A stretch of DNA of 64,000 bases from Deltaproteobacteria bacterium (GCA_019306065.1 JAFDMF010000008.1:90430-154429), one strand, 5' to 3'; shown: positions 18,301-26,957, numbered from the stretch's first letter. Notes: generated by a model not told the origin, from the sequence alone. Numbers and translations are program-made.

Positions 18301-19806
18301 TTATAAATAAGCATCCGTATGCGGCAAAAACCTTGCGCCGGAAAACCTACTCATAAACTCCTGATTTACATTAAGCTCCAAATAGGTAATCATATCCCGA
18401 ATCTTATCCACAGTCTCTATAAGTTTCGGCTCTGTTAAAAATAAAACCGCCCCTTTCAAAGAACTGTTGCCTATGGCTTTATACCTTTCAATAGGAATAT
18501 TCGGAAGCATACCGATTGAAATTGCAGATACAGGATTAATAAAATATCCGAAAGTTCCGGCTACAAAAAAATCGGATAAAGAGGCAAAATCCACCCCGAC
18601 TGTTCTAGTTACAGTTTCCAAAATAGTAAACATAGCCGCTTTCGATCTGATCAAATTATCAATATCAATACTGCTTATCGTAATATCCGCATCTGCTCCG
18701 TATTCTCCCTTTTTTACTATTATCAGATACTTTATTTCATCTTTAACAATCAAACGCTCGGCGCATCTGCTATCAACAAACCTTCCCCGCTTATCAATAA
18801 AACCGTATAAAAAAAGCTGCGCTGCAAGATCAATAAGCCCTGAACCGCATATTCCTATAGGATGCAGATTATCTATAGTACAGACTTCAAATTCCAAATT
18901 TTCATTAATAACAACCTTATCTATTACGCCTTGACCCGCCTGCATTCCAATCTTTGCCGCGCCTCCTTCCAAAGCGGGACCAGCCGCGCCGGCACATCCT
19001 ATAAGCCAATCTCTGTTTCCCAAAACCACCTCTGCATTAGTTCCTATATCCGTAAAAATAGAAACCTCCTCCTTTTCATACATACGGGCAAATAAAATCC
19101 CCGAAATAATATCTCCGCCGAAATAACTCCCAATATTAGGAAAAACAAAAATATTGGCAAAACGATTTAATTCAAGCCCGATCTCATCCGCTTTAAAAAT
19201 AGGCGGAGTATTAACCGCCGGAATATAAGGCTCTCTTATCAAATATTTTGTGGGAAGCGATAAAAAAAAATGAGTCATAGCGGTATTGCCCGCAATCGCC
19301 AAACAATATATATCTTTCGGCAGAATCGAGCAGGAAGCGCAAAGCTTCTTTATATTATTATTTATTCCGTCTATAACAAGCCTGTTTAATTCCTTACGCC
19401 GCTTTTCATCATCCGCATAATGAATTCTGGCAAGCACATCCGCTCCTATTTTAACCTGCGGATTAATAAAAGACGCCTCCCCCATAACCTCTTTTGTTTC
19501 CAAATTAACCAAACAAAGAGCAATCATAGTGGTTCCCAAATCTACAGCAATTCCGGCAAAAATTTTTTCTTTGTCCGCTACTACTACCATAGTCAATACA
19601 AACCCGTCCCTCTCCTCAGCCAAAACACATCTTACCTTATAATTGCAGCGCCGTAAAATATCGGGAATATCCTTTAACATCTTCAAATCAATCTTAATAC
19701 GATCGGTTTTAAGCTCCTTTTTTAATCCTGCCAACAGCCTGTCTGCATCTCCTCTGTTATCTTTTAAAGAAGGATGCGCAAGTTCCAATTTTAATATTTT
19801 AATCAT
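18301..19806 (-). CDS. ASKHA-fold ATPase related to corrinoid-activation proteins (RACo/DUF4445), lacking the ferredoxin domain
   Basis: A 501-residue protein. After a roughly 80-residue N-terminal region it has AGIAVDLGTTMIALCLVNL (phosphate 1), AIAGNTAMTHFFLSLP, SIFTDIGTNAEVVLG (phosphate 2), GAAGPALEGG and IGICGSGLIDLAAQ. This is the pattern of the DUF4445 ASKHA proteins that use ATP to drive reduction of cobalamin in corrinoid proteins. Those usually start with a [2Fe-2S] ferredoxin domain; no cysteine cluster is present here, so electrons must come from a partner or the role differs. It begins 5 bases after the sirtuin gene, so the two form an operon. No corrinoid protein or methyltransferase is nearby. 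Confidence 0.8.
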   Translation of the reverse strand: MIKILKLELAHPSLKDNRGDADRLLAGLKKELKTDRIKIDLKMLKDIPDILRRCNYKVRCVLAEERDGFVLTMVVVADKEKIFAGIAVDLGTTMIALCLVNLETKEVMGEASFINPQVKIGADVLARIHYADDEKRRKELNRLVIDGINNNIKKLCASCSILPKDIYCLAIAGNTAMTHFFLSLPTKYLIREPYIPAVNTPPIFKADEIGLELNRFANIFVFPNIGSYFGGDIISGILFARMYEKEEVSIFTDIGTNAEVVLGNRDWLIGCAGAAGPALEGGAAKIGMQAGQGVIDKVVINENLEFEVCTIDNLHPIGICGSGLIDLAAQLFLYGFIDKRGRFVDSRCAERLIVKDEIKYLIIVKKGEYGADADITISSIDIDNLIRSKAAMFTILETVTRTVGVDFASLSDFFVAGTFGYFINPVSAISIGMLPNIPIERYKAIGNSSLKGAVLFLTEPKLIETVDKIRDMITYLELNVNQEFMSRFSGARFLPHTDAYL

Positions 19807-19811
19807 AATTT

Positions 19812-20555
19812 TTATATCTCATTTATTAAATCTATAAGCCAATTCATAGCCGCCCCGGCCTTCTCTTTTATAAAAACATCCGTTATCGAAGAGGTTATAC
19901 AGGTCGGCTTCGTATTAATCTCAATAACCTTTGCCCCGTTAGATTTTGCTTCAAAAGGTATCAAAGAAGAAGGCGCAACTACCAAAGAGCTTCCGGCAAC
20001 AATCATAACCTTACAACTTGAAATCATCTCGCGGGACGCCTTTAATACATTCGGATTAATAGACTCGCCGAAAAAAATACAATCAGGTCTTAAAATCCCT
20101 CCGCATTCGCATAAAGGAGGCGCGACATCCACCTTTACCTCCGAACTTTTAAATACCTTGCGGCAGTCCATGCAGGAATAAGTTGCAAACGTTCCGTGAA
20201 ATTCAACTACATTCTTACTTCCGGCAGCCTGATGCAAACCGTCTATATTAGAGGTAATAATACCTTTTAACAAACCAATCCTTTCAAGCAGAAAAAACCC
20301 CTTATGAGCGTCGTTAGGCTTTGCATTATCTATAATAGCCTTTTTATCCGCTAAAAAAGCCTTCCATATCTTTTCCGGATTCTTTATAAAATTATCTATA
20401 TTCGCATACTCATTAGGATCAAACTTTTCCCATAATCCGCCCTTGCCCCTAAAAGGCGGAATACCGCTTTCTACCGAAACCCCCGCTCCGGTTAATGCAA
20501 CAACACATCCTTGTTCCTTAATAAGCCTTGCGGCTTCTAAAATTTCATCCGCCAT
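19812..20555 (-). CDS. cobB: NAD-dependent protein deacylase (sirtuin, CobB-like)
   Basis: A 247-residue Sir2 enzyme that removes acyl groups from lysines using NAD. Seen: GAGVSVESGIPPFRG (NAD loop), TSNIDGLHQAAG, the catalytic histidine in EFHGT, a zinc site with CMDCRKVF and CECGGILRPDCIFFGE, and VAGSSLVVAPSSLIP. Length is normal. It lies directly upstream of the ASKHA ATPase with a 5-base gap, hinting at shared regulation. Whether the preference is acetyl or succinyl cannot be told; the Tyr/Arg pair typical of desuccinylases is not obvious. Confidence 0.93.
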   Translation of the reverse strand: MADEILEAARLIKEQGCVVALTGAGVSVESGIPPFRGKGGLWEKFDPNEYANIDNFIKNPEKIWKAFLADKKAIIDNAKPNDAHKGFFLLERIGLLKGIITSNIDGLHQAAGSKNVVEFHGTFATYSCMDCRKVFKSSEVKVDVAPPLCECGGILRPDCIFFGESINPNVLKASREMISSCKVMIVAGSSLVVAPSSLIPFEAKSNGAKVIEINTKPTCITSSITDVFIKEKAGAAMNWLIDLINEI

Positions 20556-20585
20556 ATTATACCCGCCTTTCTCCGTTCATAATTT

Positions 20586-20638
20586 TTTTCCTGTCATTTC
20601 GAGCGAAGCAAGAAGTCCCTTCATTATTTCCTTCTAAC
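20586..20638. repeat. Right half of repeat family R1
   Basis: TTTCCTGTCATTTCGAGCGA and AGCAAGAAGTCCC, then TTCATTATTTCC, between the divergent sirtuin and restriction-enzyme genes. Confidence 0.7.
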
Positions 20639-20794
20639 CCGTCTCGCTTCTCAACCCTTCGGCATTCTTTTATAAAAATTTTTTATTTTACTCAAGAAAT
20701 AAGCAAAACAAACCCTTTCAAAAAAGATATATCCTGTTATAATATTATAATTGTAACTTATAGTCCGTAGCCTTATTGCCGACAGAGATATATT

Positions 20795-21724
20795 TTGTTC
20801 TTTATGAAAAAAGATAAAAAAATACTTAAAACCGTAGGCAATAATATTCGCTCTATAAGAAACTCAATAGAAATTTCACAGGAACAGCTCGGATTTCTAT
20901 GCGATCTTGATAGAACTTATATCAGCGATGTCGAACTTGGCAAAAGAAATATCAGCCTTATAAATCTTAATTCAATAGCCGATGCAATGAATGTGCAGTT
21001 GCCTGATATTTTATATAACCAGAAACAAAATATTAAAAAACCGCCTAATTCAAATGGAAACGATTATATAGTAAATAAAAAATTCAAGTTTAAATCCGGC
21101 TTTATAGTCAAGCCCGAAGATATTAAATTTGCGGTTTCTATGACTTCCGATAGACTTGAAGAATTACCCTTTTCTCTTTTTCAAAGTATAAATTTAAAAG
21201 CTTTAAGCGGAATAGTAGGAGCAATTTTTGCTTTATTTCTATCAAAACGGGTAGGAGCAATTATAAATCCTATTGAAAAAGGACACCCTGACATAATACC
21301 CAAATCCGGTAAAAATTCGCCCGAAGATATTTTAAGAAATTATCCCGAAGGATTAGAGATTAAATGCACTGTCGGCAACGTAACAAAAGGAAGCAATCTA
21401 AAAATCGGACAAAAAAGACTGCCGCAATTAACAGGTATAACTTGGCAGGCTCATCATAAAGACGTAAAAAGTCTTTTGGGTTTGATAATAGACTTTACAG
21501 GCAAAATAAAAGACAAAAATTTCTATCCTGCAATTACCGGCGCATTTTATTCGGATAAACTTTTGGTTGAAGACTGGGGAAAAATAAGCGGAATAACAGG
21601 ACGAAATACTAAAGTTACGGGAATGAAAGCATCCGGAAAAAAAATGAGCGAAGGATGGGGCATGCTTATTAACAATTATGACTATATTGAAAAATATAAA
21701 AAAATATTCTCTTTTAATATTTAA
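20795..21724 (+). CDS. Type II-like restriction endonuclease with N-terminal XRE HTH
   Basis: A 309-residue protein. Residues about 12-75 are an XRE HTH (ISQEQLGFLCDLDRTYISDV and ELGKRNISLINLNSIADAMN). The C-terminal part has a PD-(D/E)XK-type site: GHPDIIP with D166, then GLEIKCT with E188 and K190. KGSNLKIGQKRLPQLTGITW follows. It resembles REases annotated as ScaI-family, but I cannot verify that. The fused HTH may act like a controller protein, delaying expression. The next gene, 21 bases downstream, is an adenine methyltransferase that has lost its catalytic motif. The endonuclease frame itself is intact. The start could also be the Met four codons in (MKKDKK). Confidence 0.75.
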   Translation: MFFMKKDKKILKTVGNNIRSIRNSIEISQEQLGFLCDLDRTYISDVELGKRNISLINLNSIADAMNVQLPDILYNQKQNIKKPPNSNGNDYIVNKKFKFKSGFIVKPEDIKFAVSMTSDRLEELPFSLFQSINLKALSGIVGAIFALFLSKRVGAIINPIEKGHPDIIPKSGKNSPEDILRNYPEGLEIKCTVGNVTKGSNLKIGQKRLPQLTGITWQAHHKDVKSLLGLIIDFTGKIKDKNFYPAITGAFYSDKLLVEDWGKISGITGRNTKVTGMKASGKKMSEGWGMLINNYDYIEKYKKIFSFNI

Positions 21725-21745
21725 TAATTCGGATATACAATAAAA

Positions 21746-22349
21746 ATGTTTTACTATTACGGAAGAAAAAAACAGATAGCAAAATATTATCCCGTTCCAA
21801 ATTATAATACAATAATAGAGCCGTTTGCAGGCGCCGCGGCATATTCTCTTTATAAAAATAATTGGAAAAAAAAGGTTATTCTAATCGAAAAAGATAAAAA
21901 AGTTTTCGATATTTGGAATTGGCTCATTTATTCCGCTACGGTTGACGACATAAAAAAAATGCCCGAATTAAAAATAGGCGAAAAAAGTTCCGAATTTTTA
22001 CATATTGTTCATGCCGCTACAAAAATGGCATTCCATTTTAAAACAATAAAAGTAACGCAAATCCTTGCAAGAAATTGGGAAATAAGCAGAAGAGTTCTTG
22101 CCGAAAATCTTTATAAAATAAAACATTGGAAGATAATTTGCGGGGATTATAAAAATTCGCCACCAGCTTGCGGAATGGGCAAAAAAAAGAAAAGGGGAGA
22201 TAATTTTTTGCGAAGGCGAAAAAGCCGATTATCTACCCTTTAAAAACCTTGTTTGCCTTAAAGGTATTGCAGGAAAAACAAATAAAGAAGTCTTATATTA
22301 TCGCAGCGATTATCATAGAAAAATACCAAAACAGCTTGCTCTTTTTTAA
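21746..22349 (+). pseudogene. DNA adenine methyltransferase (Dam-like), internal deletion removing DPPY
   Basis: The N-terminal part is intact: MFYYYGRKKQIAKYYP and IIEPFAGAAAYS (SAM motif I), then WKIICGDYKNS. In another frame the end reads HQLAEWAKKRKGEIIFCEGE and KADYLPFKNLVCLKGIAGK, through KIPKQLALF to a stop at 22349. Between GDYKNS and HQLAEW the family has some 25-35 residues including the catalytic DPPY and a target-contact region; these are missing and the frame changes. The track ORF (165 aa) ends in junk sequence. The enzyme should be dead, leaving the neighbouring endonuclease without a visible protective partner. Confidence 0.8.
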
Positions 22350-22406
22350 AATTTTATTAATCTGCAACGTTACATCTTAAATATCTAAACAGATCGGTTA
22401 TAAAAA

Positions 22407-23633
22407 ATGGACAACTTTTTTAAAGTAAAAAATTTAGAAGAAATTACGGAATATACCTCTTTGTTTTCACCTGTAAAAGCGCAAGAGGTTAATCTTTTTA
22501 AAGCATTAAACAGAGTATTATACCAAAATATTAAAGCAGATGCCAATCTGCCGGATTTCAAACGCTCCACTATGGACGGTTATGCGGTATGCGCCCGCGA
22601 TACTTACGGAGCATCCGAAGCAAACCCTGCTTATCTTACCGTAAAAGGAGCCGTCAAAATGGGAAAAATCCCCTCCTTTTCCATAACGCGAGGGGAAGCC
22701 GCAAACATTTCAACAGGCGGAATGCTTCCGAAAAGAGCGGACAGCGTCGTTATGATAGAACATACCGACATATCCGATAATACTACTATCGAGGTTTTAA
22801 AAAGCGCGGCGCAAGCGCAGCATGTTATAGAACAGGGAGAAGATTATAATAAAGGCGAAACCATAATATCTGCAGGAACAGTATTAAGAGCACAGGAAAT
22901 AGGACTGCTGGCGGCTTTTGGAAAAAATACGGTAAAAGTTTTTAAAAAACCGAAAGTTGGCATAATATCTACAGGAGACGAGATAGTAAACATAAAAGAA
23001 ACCCCCGAACACGGCAAAATAAGAGACGTTAATACCTATACCCTTTTTGCATCCCTTAAAAAAGCGGGAGCCGATCCCATAAGTTATGGAATTGTCCAAG
23101 ATGATTTCGATTCCCTTTTTAAACTCTGCCAGCAGGTTTCATCCGAAACAGATATGCTTATGCTTTCCGGCGGCAGTTCGGTAGGAACAAAAGATTATAC
23201 CGTAAAAGTATTCTCTTCTTTGCCAAATTCCGAAATATTGGCGCACGGCATATCAATAAGCCCCGGAAAACCTACAATACTGGCAAACGCTTCCGGAAAA
23301 GCTTTATGGGGGCTTCCGGGACATATAGTTTCGGCTATGGTTGTATTTGAAATAATAGTAAAAAAATTTGTAAAAAAAATAGCCGGATGTAAAAAGGATA
23401 AAAAAATATATTACCCTTTTGCAAAACTTACCAGAAACATATCTTCGGCTCAGGGAAGAGTAGATTTTATAAGAGTAAAAACTACTGCAAACAACGACAA
23501 ATTAGAAGCTACTCCTGTTTTAGGCAAATCAGGGCTTTTAAACAGCATAGTAAAAGCAGACGCCTTAATTAAAATAGATAAAGATACCGAAGGGCTTAAT
23601 AAAGGGGATAATGTCCGTCTTATCATCCTTTAA
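22407..23633 (+). CDS. moeA: Molybdopterin molybdenumtransferase
   Basis: A 408-residue enzyme that inserts molybdate into adenylylated molybdopterin, the last common step of molybdenum cofactor synthesis. Seen: LPDFKRSTMDGYAV near the N-terminus, the beta-barrel domain with ISTGGMLPKRADSVVMIEHT, the MoaB/Mog-like domain with GIISTGDEIV and LMLSGGSSVGTKDYT, and ISPGKPTILA plus WGLPGHIVSAMVVF. Length is normal. It stands alone but serves the two molybdoenzymes in the window (11.2 and 59.0 kb). No moaA, moaC, moaE or mogA is nearby. Confidence 0.95.
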   Translation: MDNFFKVKNLEEITEYTSLFSPVKAQEVNLFKALNRVLYQNIKADANLPDFKRSTMDGYAVCARDTYGASEANPAYLTVKGAVKMGKIPSFSITRGEAANISTGGMLPKRADSVVMIEHTDISDNTTIEVLKSAAQAQHVIEQGEDYNKGETIISAGTVLRAQEIGLLAAFGKNTVKVFKKPKVGIISTGDEIVNIKETPEHGKIRDVNTYTLFASLKKAGADPISYGIVQDDFDSLFKLCQQVSSETDMLMLSGGSSVGTKDYTVKVFSSLPNSEILAHGISISPGKPTILANASGKALWGLPGHIVSAMVVFEIIVKKFVKKIAGCKKDKKIYYPFAKLTRNISSAQGRVDFIRVKTTANNDKLEATPVLGKSGLLNSIVKADALIKIDKDTEGLNKGDNVRLIIL

Positions 23634-23636
23634 AAA

Positions 23637-23777
23637 GCCCCTTGCATAACTTCGTCTTTTGCTTGATTTCGGCGTTGTAGAAAAATTTTAACCACAGGAA
23701 TACTTGAAGTATTTCGAGGATTAAAATTTGAGCATAACGCAAAAAACGGGTAAAATACGAAGTTAGACAGCGGACTT
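23637..23777. repeat. MITE-like imperfect inverted repeat, family R2
   Basis: The left arm has TTGCATAACTTCGTCTTTTG, then GGCGTTGTAG and AAATTTTAACC. The right arm has GGATTAAAATTTGAGCATAA, then CGC and AATACGAAGTTAGACAG. These arms are imperfect reverse complements, with a centre containing the palindrome AATACTTGAAGTATT. It fills the moeA-epmA gap. Confidence 0.7.
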
Positions 23778-23790
23778 TAAAAAGAGAAAA

Positions 23791-24547
23791 ATGAGCTTCA
23801 GACAAACGCAGATAAAAAAAAATCTTAAAATAAGAAACCAAACAATAAATTTCATCCGAAAATTCTTTTATCAAAACAATTATTTGGAGGTGGAAACCCC
23901 GATAAGAATTCCCGCGCCTGCCCCAGAAAAAAACATAGATGCAATACCTTCGGAAAACTGGTTCTTACAAACCTCGCCGGAATTATACATGAAAAAACTT
24001 TTGACGGCAGGATACGAAAAAATATTTCAAATTGCAAAATGCTTCAGAAAAGAGGAACGCGGAACAAAACATATACAGGAATTCACCCTTTTAGAATGGC
24101 ATGAGACAGACGGGGATTATATTCAAATGAATGAATATCTGCCAAAACCTTATAACCTTTATTGCCTCGGAAACAGGCTTGCCAAACCCGTTTTTTCATA
24201 CGATTATCCTTTATAAAAAGGAGCTCTTGCAAAAAAAAAAGAGCGAAGATTTTAAAAAAAAATCGGCGGTTGCAGAAAAATTTGAGCTTTACATAGGAGG
24301 AATAGAACTATGCAACGCTTTTTCCGAATTGACAGATAAAAAAGAACAGACTAATAGACTTATCTCCGAACAAAAAGCAAAAAAAGCCGGCAAGCCTGTA
24401 TATCCTATGCCGTATAAATTTTTAAACGCTTTAGATAAAATACCTCAAGCCTGCGGCAACGCTTTGGGCATAGACAGGCTTGTTATGCTTCTTACCGATT
24501 CGGATAGTATAGACAAGGTTATAGCCTTTACTCCCGAAGAACTATAA
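23791..24547 (+). pseudogene. epmA: Broken EpmA (EF-P beta-lysine ligase / LysRS paralogue)
   Basis: EpmA attaches beta-lysine to elongation factor P. The N-terminal class II synthetase core is intact (EVETPIRIPAPAPE, LQTSPELYMKKLL, FRKEERGTKHIQEFTLLEWH). After YIQMNE the reading moves to frame 2 (ICQNLITFIASETGL), back to frame 1 (FSYDYPL, a TAA, then KGALAKKK), and through an A10 run to frame 2 again (SEDF, then VAEKFELYIGGIELCNAFSE and ALGIDRLVMLL). About 70-80 residues usually found before FSYDYP are missing. Several independent lesions plus a deletion make this a pseudogene, not a programmed frameshift. The start of the ORF lies just after an R2 repeat. Confidence 0.85.
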
Positions 24548-24568
24548 AATTATAAGGCAGATAAAAAA

Positions 24569-25582
24569 ATGAAAATAGAAATTAAAAACAGAAATTTTTT
24601 AAAACTACTTGATTTTAACCCGGAAGAGATAAAATACCTTTTAAATCTATCCGCAGGATTAAAAAAAGCAAAAAAACAAAAAAAAGAGATTCAAAAATTA
24701 AAAGGCAAAAACATAGCCTTAATTTTTGAAAAAACATCTACAAGAACAAGATGTGCATTTGAAGTCGCGGCTTACGATCAGGGAGCAAACGTTACATACA
24801 TAGAGCCTACGGGGTCTCAGATGAGCAAAAAAGAATCCTTAAAAGATACCGCGAGAGTTTTGGGCAGACTCTACGATGCAATAGAATACAGAGGCTTTGA
24901 GCAGGAAAAAATCGAAATATTGGCAGAATATGCAAAAATTCCGGTATTTAACGGACTTACAAACGAATTTCATCCTACTCAGGCACTTGCAGATTTTTTA
25001 ACAATATCCGAGTATTCGGCAAAACCTATCAATAAAATAAAACTCGCCTATATAGGAGACGCCAGAAACAACGTAGCAAATTCATTATTAATATGCTCCG
25101 CAAAACTCGGCGCAAGTTTTACGGCAATAGCGCCTACAGATATACAGCCGGATAAAACCATTATAAAACAGGCGCAAAAAACCGCCTCCGAAACAGGCGC
25201 TAACATATCAATAACCGATAACATACCTCAAGGGCTTAAAGATACCGATTTTATATATACCGATATATGGGTATCTATGGGCGAGCCGGAAAATATTTGG
25301 GAAAAACGAATAAAACTCTTGAAAGATTATCAGGTCAATAGTAATAACCTCAAACTTACAGGCAATCCGAACGTAAAATTTATGCACTGTTTGCCAGCAT
25401 ATCATAACCGCCAAACCGAAATAGGCGAAGCAATCTATCAAAAATTCGGGCAAAAATTCGGGCTTGACGGAATCGAGGTTACCGAAGATGTATTTGAATC
25501 CAAAGCCTCAATAATTTTTGATCAGGCAGAAAACAGGCTTCATACCATAAAAGCGATTATGACTGCTATTTTATCAGATTAA
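24569..25582 (+). CDS. argF: Ornithine carbamoyltransferase
   Basis: A 337-residue enzyme making citrulline from ornithine and carbamoyl phosphate in arginine synthesis. Motifs: [13 protein letters not shown] (carbamoyl phosphate), [53 protein letters not shown] (ornithine SMG loop) and FMHCLPAYH. It follows the broken epmA by 21 bases and precedes tRNA-Ser by 19, so the tRNA may be co-transcribed. Carbamoyl phosphate comes from CarB, encoded at 27-30 kb. The anabolic role is inferred, as no arcA or arcC is present. Confidence 0.95.
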   Translation: MKIEIKNRNFLKLLDFNPEEIKYLLNLSAGLKKAKKQKKEIQKLKGKNIALIFEKTSTRTRCAFEVAAYDQGANVTYIEPTGSQMSKKESLKDTARVLGRLYDAIEYRGFEQEKIEILAEYAKIPVFNGLTNEFHPTQALADFLTISEYSAKPINKIKLAYIGDARNNVANSLLICSAKLGASFTAIAPTDIQPDKTIIKQAQKTASETGANISITDNIPQGLKDTDFIYTDIWVSMGEPENIWEKRIKLLKDYQVNSNNLKLTGNPNVKFMHCLPAYHNRQTEIGEAIYQKFGQKFGLDGIEVTEDVFESKASIIFDQAENRLHTIKAIMTAILSD

Positions 25583-25601
25583 ATAGTTTCCGTAGAAAAA
25601 A

Positions 25602-25695
25602 GGAGAGATGTCCGAGCTGGCTGAAGGAGCACGACTGGAAATCGTGTGTGCTGTTTATAGCAGTACCGAGGGTTCGAATCCCTCTCTCTCCGCCA
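25602..25695 (+). tRNA. tRNA-Ser (GGA)
   Basis: A 94-base class II tRNA: acceptor GGAGAGA/TCTCTCC, anticodon GGA in the CTGGAAA loop, a long variable arm (GTGCTGTTTATAGCAGTAC), and an encoded CCA after G73. Confidence 0.95.
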
Positions 25696-25722
25696 CAACT
25701 ATTTAACCGCCAAATTAATTTT

Positions 25723-25941
25723 TCAAACGCTCTCTTTTACTGTATGAGAAGCAAAGTCATAAATTTTTAGCCGCTTACTTTCCCATCTTTTTATAAATTG
25801 TCTATAAAGATAGTTATATATATCCTCATACTCATTTTTATCTGTTCGTTCAAAAGCATAGCAGGCTGCATTATGGACGTGTTTATACGGGGAATATTGC
25901 TGAACCCATACATAGAGTTATCTATAATAATAAACTTTCAT
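25723..25941 (-). pseudogene. Unknown small gene, interrupted at codon 8; third in an overlapping cascade
   Basis: ATG at 25941 overlaps the TGA of the gene before it (ATGA). It reads MKVYYYR, then TAA, then LYVWVQQYSPYKHVHNAACY, ERTDKNEYEDIYNYLYRQF and WESKRLKIYDFASHT to a stop at 25723. The rich aromatic content and codon-by-codon continuity look like a real 72-codon gene with one nonsense codon. No family is recognised. A downstream non-ATG start is possible. Confidence 0.4.
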
Positions 25942-26123
25942 AACATTTTCGAAGAATAAAATTTTACCTTTATATTATCATTAGCTTTATGCAATTCGGT
26001 CAGTTGTTTTAACGTGTCTAAAATTTCCCGTTTATATTCTTCTATGTTAATACCGCCTATCTGATTACATCTTTTTTTTATTGCTTCGCTATCGAGATTT
26101 GCAAGCAGCCCTTTTGTTGCCAT
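25938..26123 (-). CDS. Unknown 61-residue soluble protein
   Basis: Reads MATKGLLANLDSEAIKKRCN then GINIEEYKREILDTLKQLTE and ends KVKFYSSKML. It is charged and mostly helical, with no membrane segment. It overlaps the end of the upstream membrane-protein gene by 35 bases, and its own stop overlaps the next ATG, so it sits in a tight translational cascade. No homologous family comes to mind. The small size and overlaps leave some doubt that it is expressed. Confidence 0.45.
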   Translation of the reverse strand: MATKGLLANLDSEAIKKRCNQIGGINIEEYKREILDTLKQLTELHKANDNIKVKFYSSKML

Positions 26124-26355
26124 AATAATAAAGCCAATAAATTAATCCTATAATAACGCCTAAAATACCGCTAATAATATTCGGATAATTCGATTGAAAT
26201 TTAATCAAAAACTCTACGACTTTTATAAGATAAATAAAATAACCGGAAATCAGAGAAGTTGTTATAGAAATTATGAAATGTTGTATTATGATATTTTTAT
26301 CAACGGTTCTTATTGTAGCTATAGCGGAACCGTTCGTTATAAAAAAATTAGCCAT
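26089..26355 (-). CDS. Small membrane protein of unknown function
   Basis: An 88-residue protein with two hydrophobic stretches: IIIQHFIISITTSLISGYFI at about residues 22-41 and IISGILGVIIGLIYWLYYYG at about 60-79. A short charged tail follows. An AAGGAAG ribosome site sits well placed before ATG. First of three overlapping small genes. The layout of a small two-helix membrane protein followed by small soluble partners is seen in some toxin or sensor modules, but nothing specific is recognised. Confidence 0.55.
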   Translation of the reverse strand: MANFFITNGSAIATIRTVDKNIIIQHFIISITTSLISGYFIYLIKVVEFLIKFQSNYPNIISGILGVIIGLIYWLYYYGNKRAACKSR

Positions 26356-26551
26356 TATATTCTTCCTTTATTAAAAAAATTACGGTTAACGTAATAAGAT
26401 GATACAAAAGGACGAATCGCCAGCGAGCCAAACTTATTAGAATGATGAATTAAATTGTATCTGATTTCAAAAAATAAGGAAAGCAATTTAAAAAATCAAA
26501 TTTTTTTTAGGTAATAGGATATGATTTTCTTCTTCGGTTGAAATTTTAAAT

Positions 26552-26842
26552 TTAAGTATCCGTATCTTCTATACTATCTATTAATTTATTGTTATATTCG
26601 GCAATCCATTTATGGATAGAGAATACGTCAATAAACGCCCATATACAAAAAGCGATAACCCCTATAACTCCGATGCCCCAACAAGAGAGAAAAATACTTA
26701 TAATCATACCTATCAGCATAGTAAGGGCATATTTTCGTCCGCAATAAAAGCGATGTCCGCCAAATCCGCCTACAAAAAACCAGATTAAATATGCAGGAAC
26801 GGCTGATTTTTTATTTGCATCATAACGCATTTGATTAAACAT
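26552..26842 (-). CDS. TM2 domain membrane protein
   Basis: A 96-residue protein: VPAYLIWFFVGGFGGHRFYC then GRKYALTMLIGMIISIFLSC and IAFCIWAFIDVFSIHKWIAE. The GGxGGHRFY motif, two hydrophobic helices and a C-terminal W-x-x-D-x-F segment are the TM2 signature. Function is not established in bacteria. A GGGGGC ribosome site precedes ATG. It lies just downstream of tRNA-Arg on the same strand. Confidence 0.85.
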   Translation of the reverse strand: MFNQMRYDANKKSAVPAYLIWFFVGGFGGHRFYCGRKYALTMLIGMIISIFLSCWGIGVIGVIAFCIWAFIDVFSIHKWIAEYNNKLIDSIEDTDT

Positions 26843-26884
26843 TTTTGCCCCCTTTTGCTTCTTCTCCCTTTTTTACTTAAAAAA

Positions 26885-26957
26885 TGCCCCCGGCAGGAAT
26901 CGAACCTGCGGCGCAAGGATTAGGAATCCTTTGCTCTATCCACTGAGCTACGGGGGC
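26885..26957 (-). tRNA. tRNA-Arg (CCT)
   Basis: A 73-base cloverleaf: acceptor GCCCCCG/CGGGGGC, D-arm GCTCAGTGGATAGAGC, anticodon CCT in TTCCTAA, and T-arm with GGTTCGATTCC. CCA is not encoded (the discriminator A is followed by T-rich sequence), unlike the other tRNAs here. Confidence 0.95.

Noticed and set aside
21746-22243. Track ORF of 165 residues as a complete short methyltransferase
   Set aside because: Its last 25 residues are out-of-frame translation; the true C-terminus is in another frame and DPPY is missing.
24100-24260. Programmed frameshift in epmA
   Set aside because: More than one frame change is needed, in opposite directions, plus a TAA and a deletion. Programmed sites use a single slippery event.
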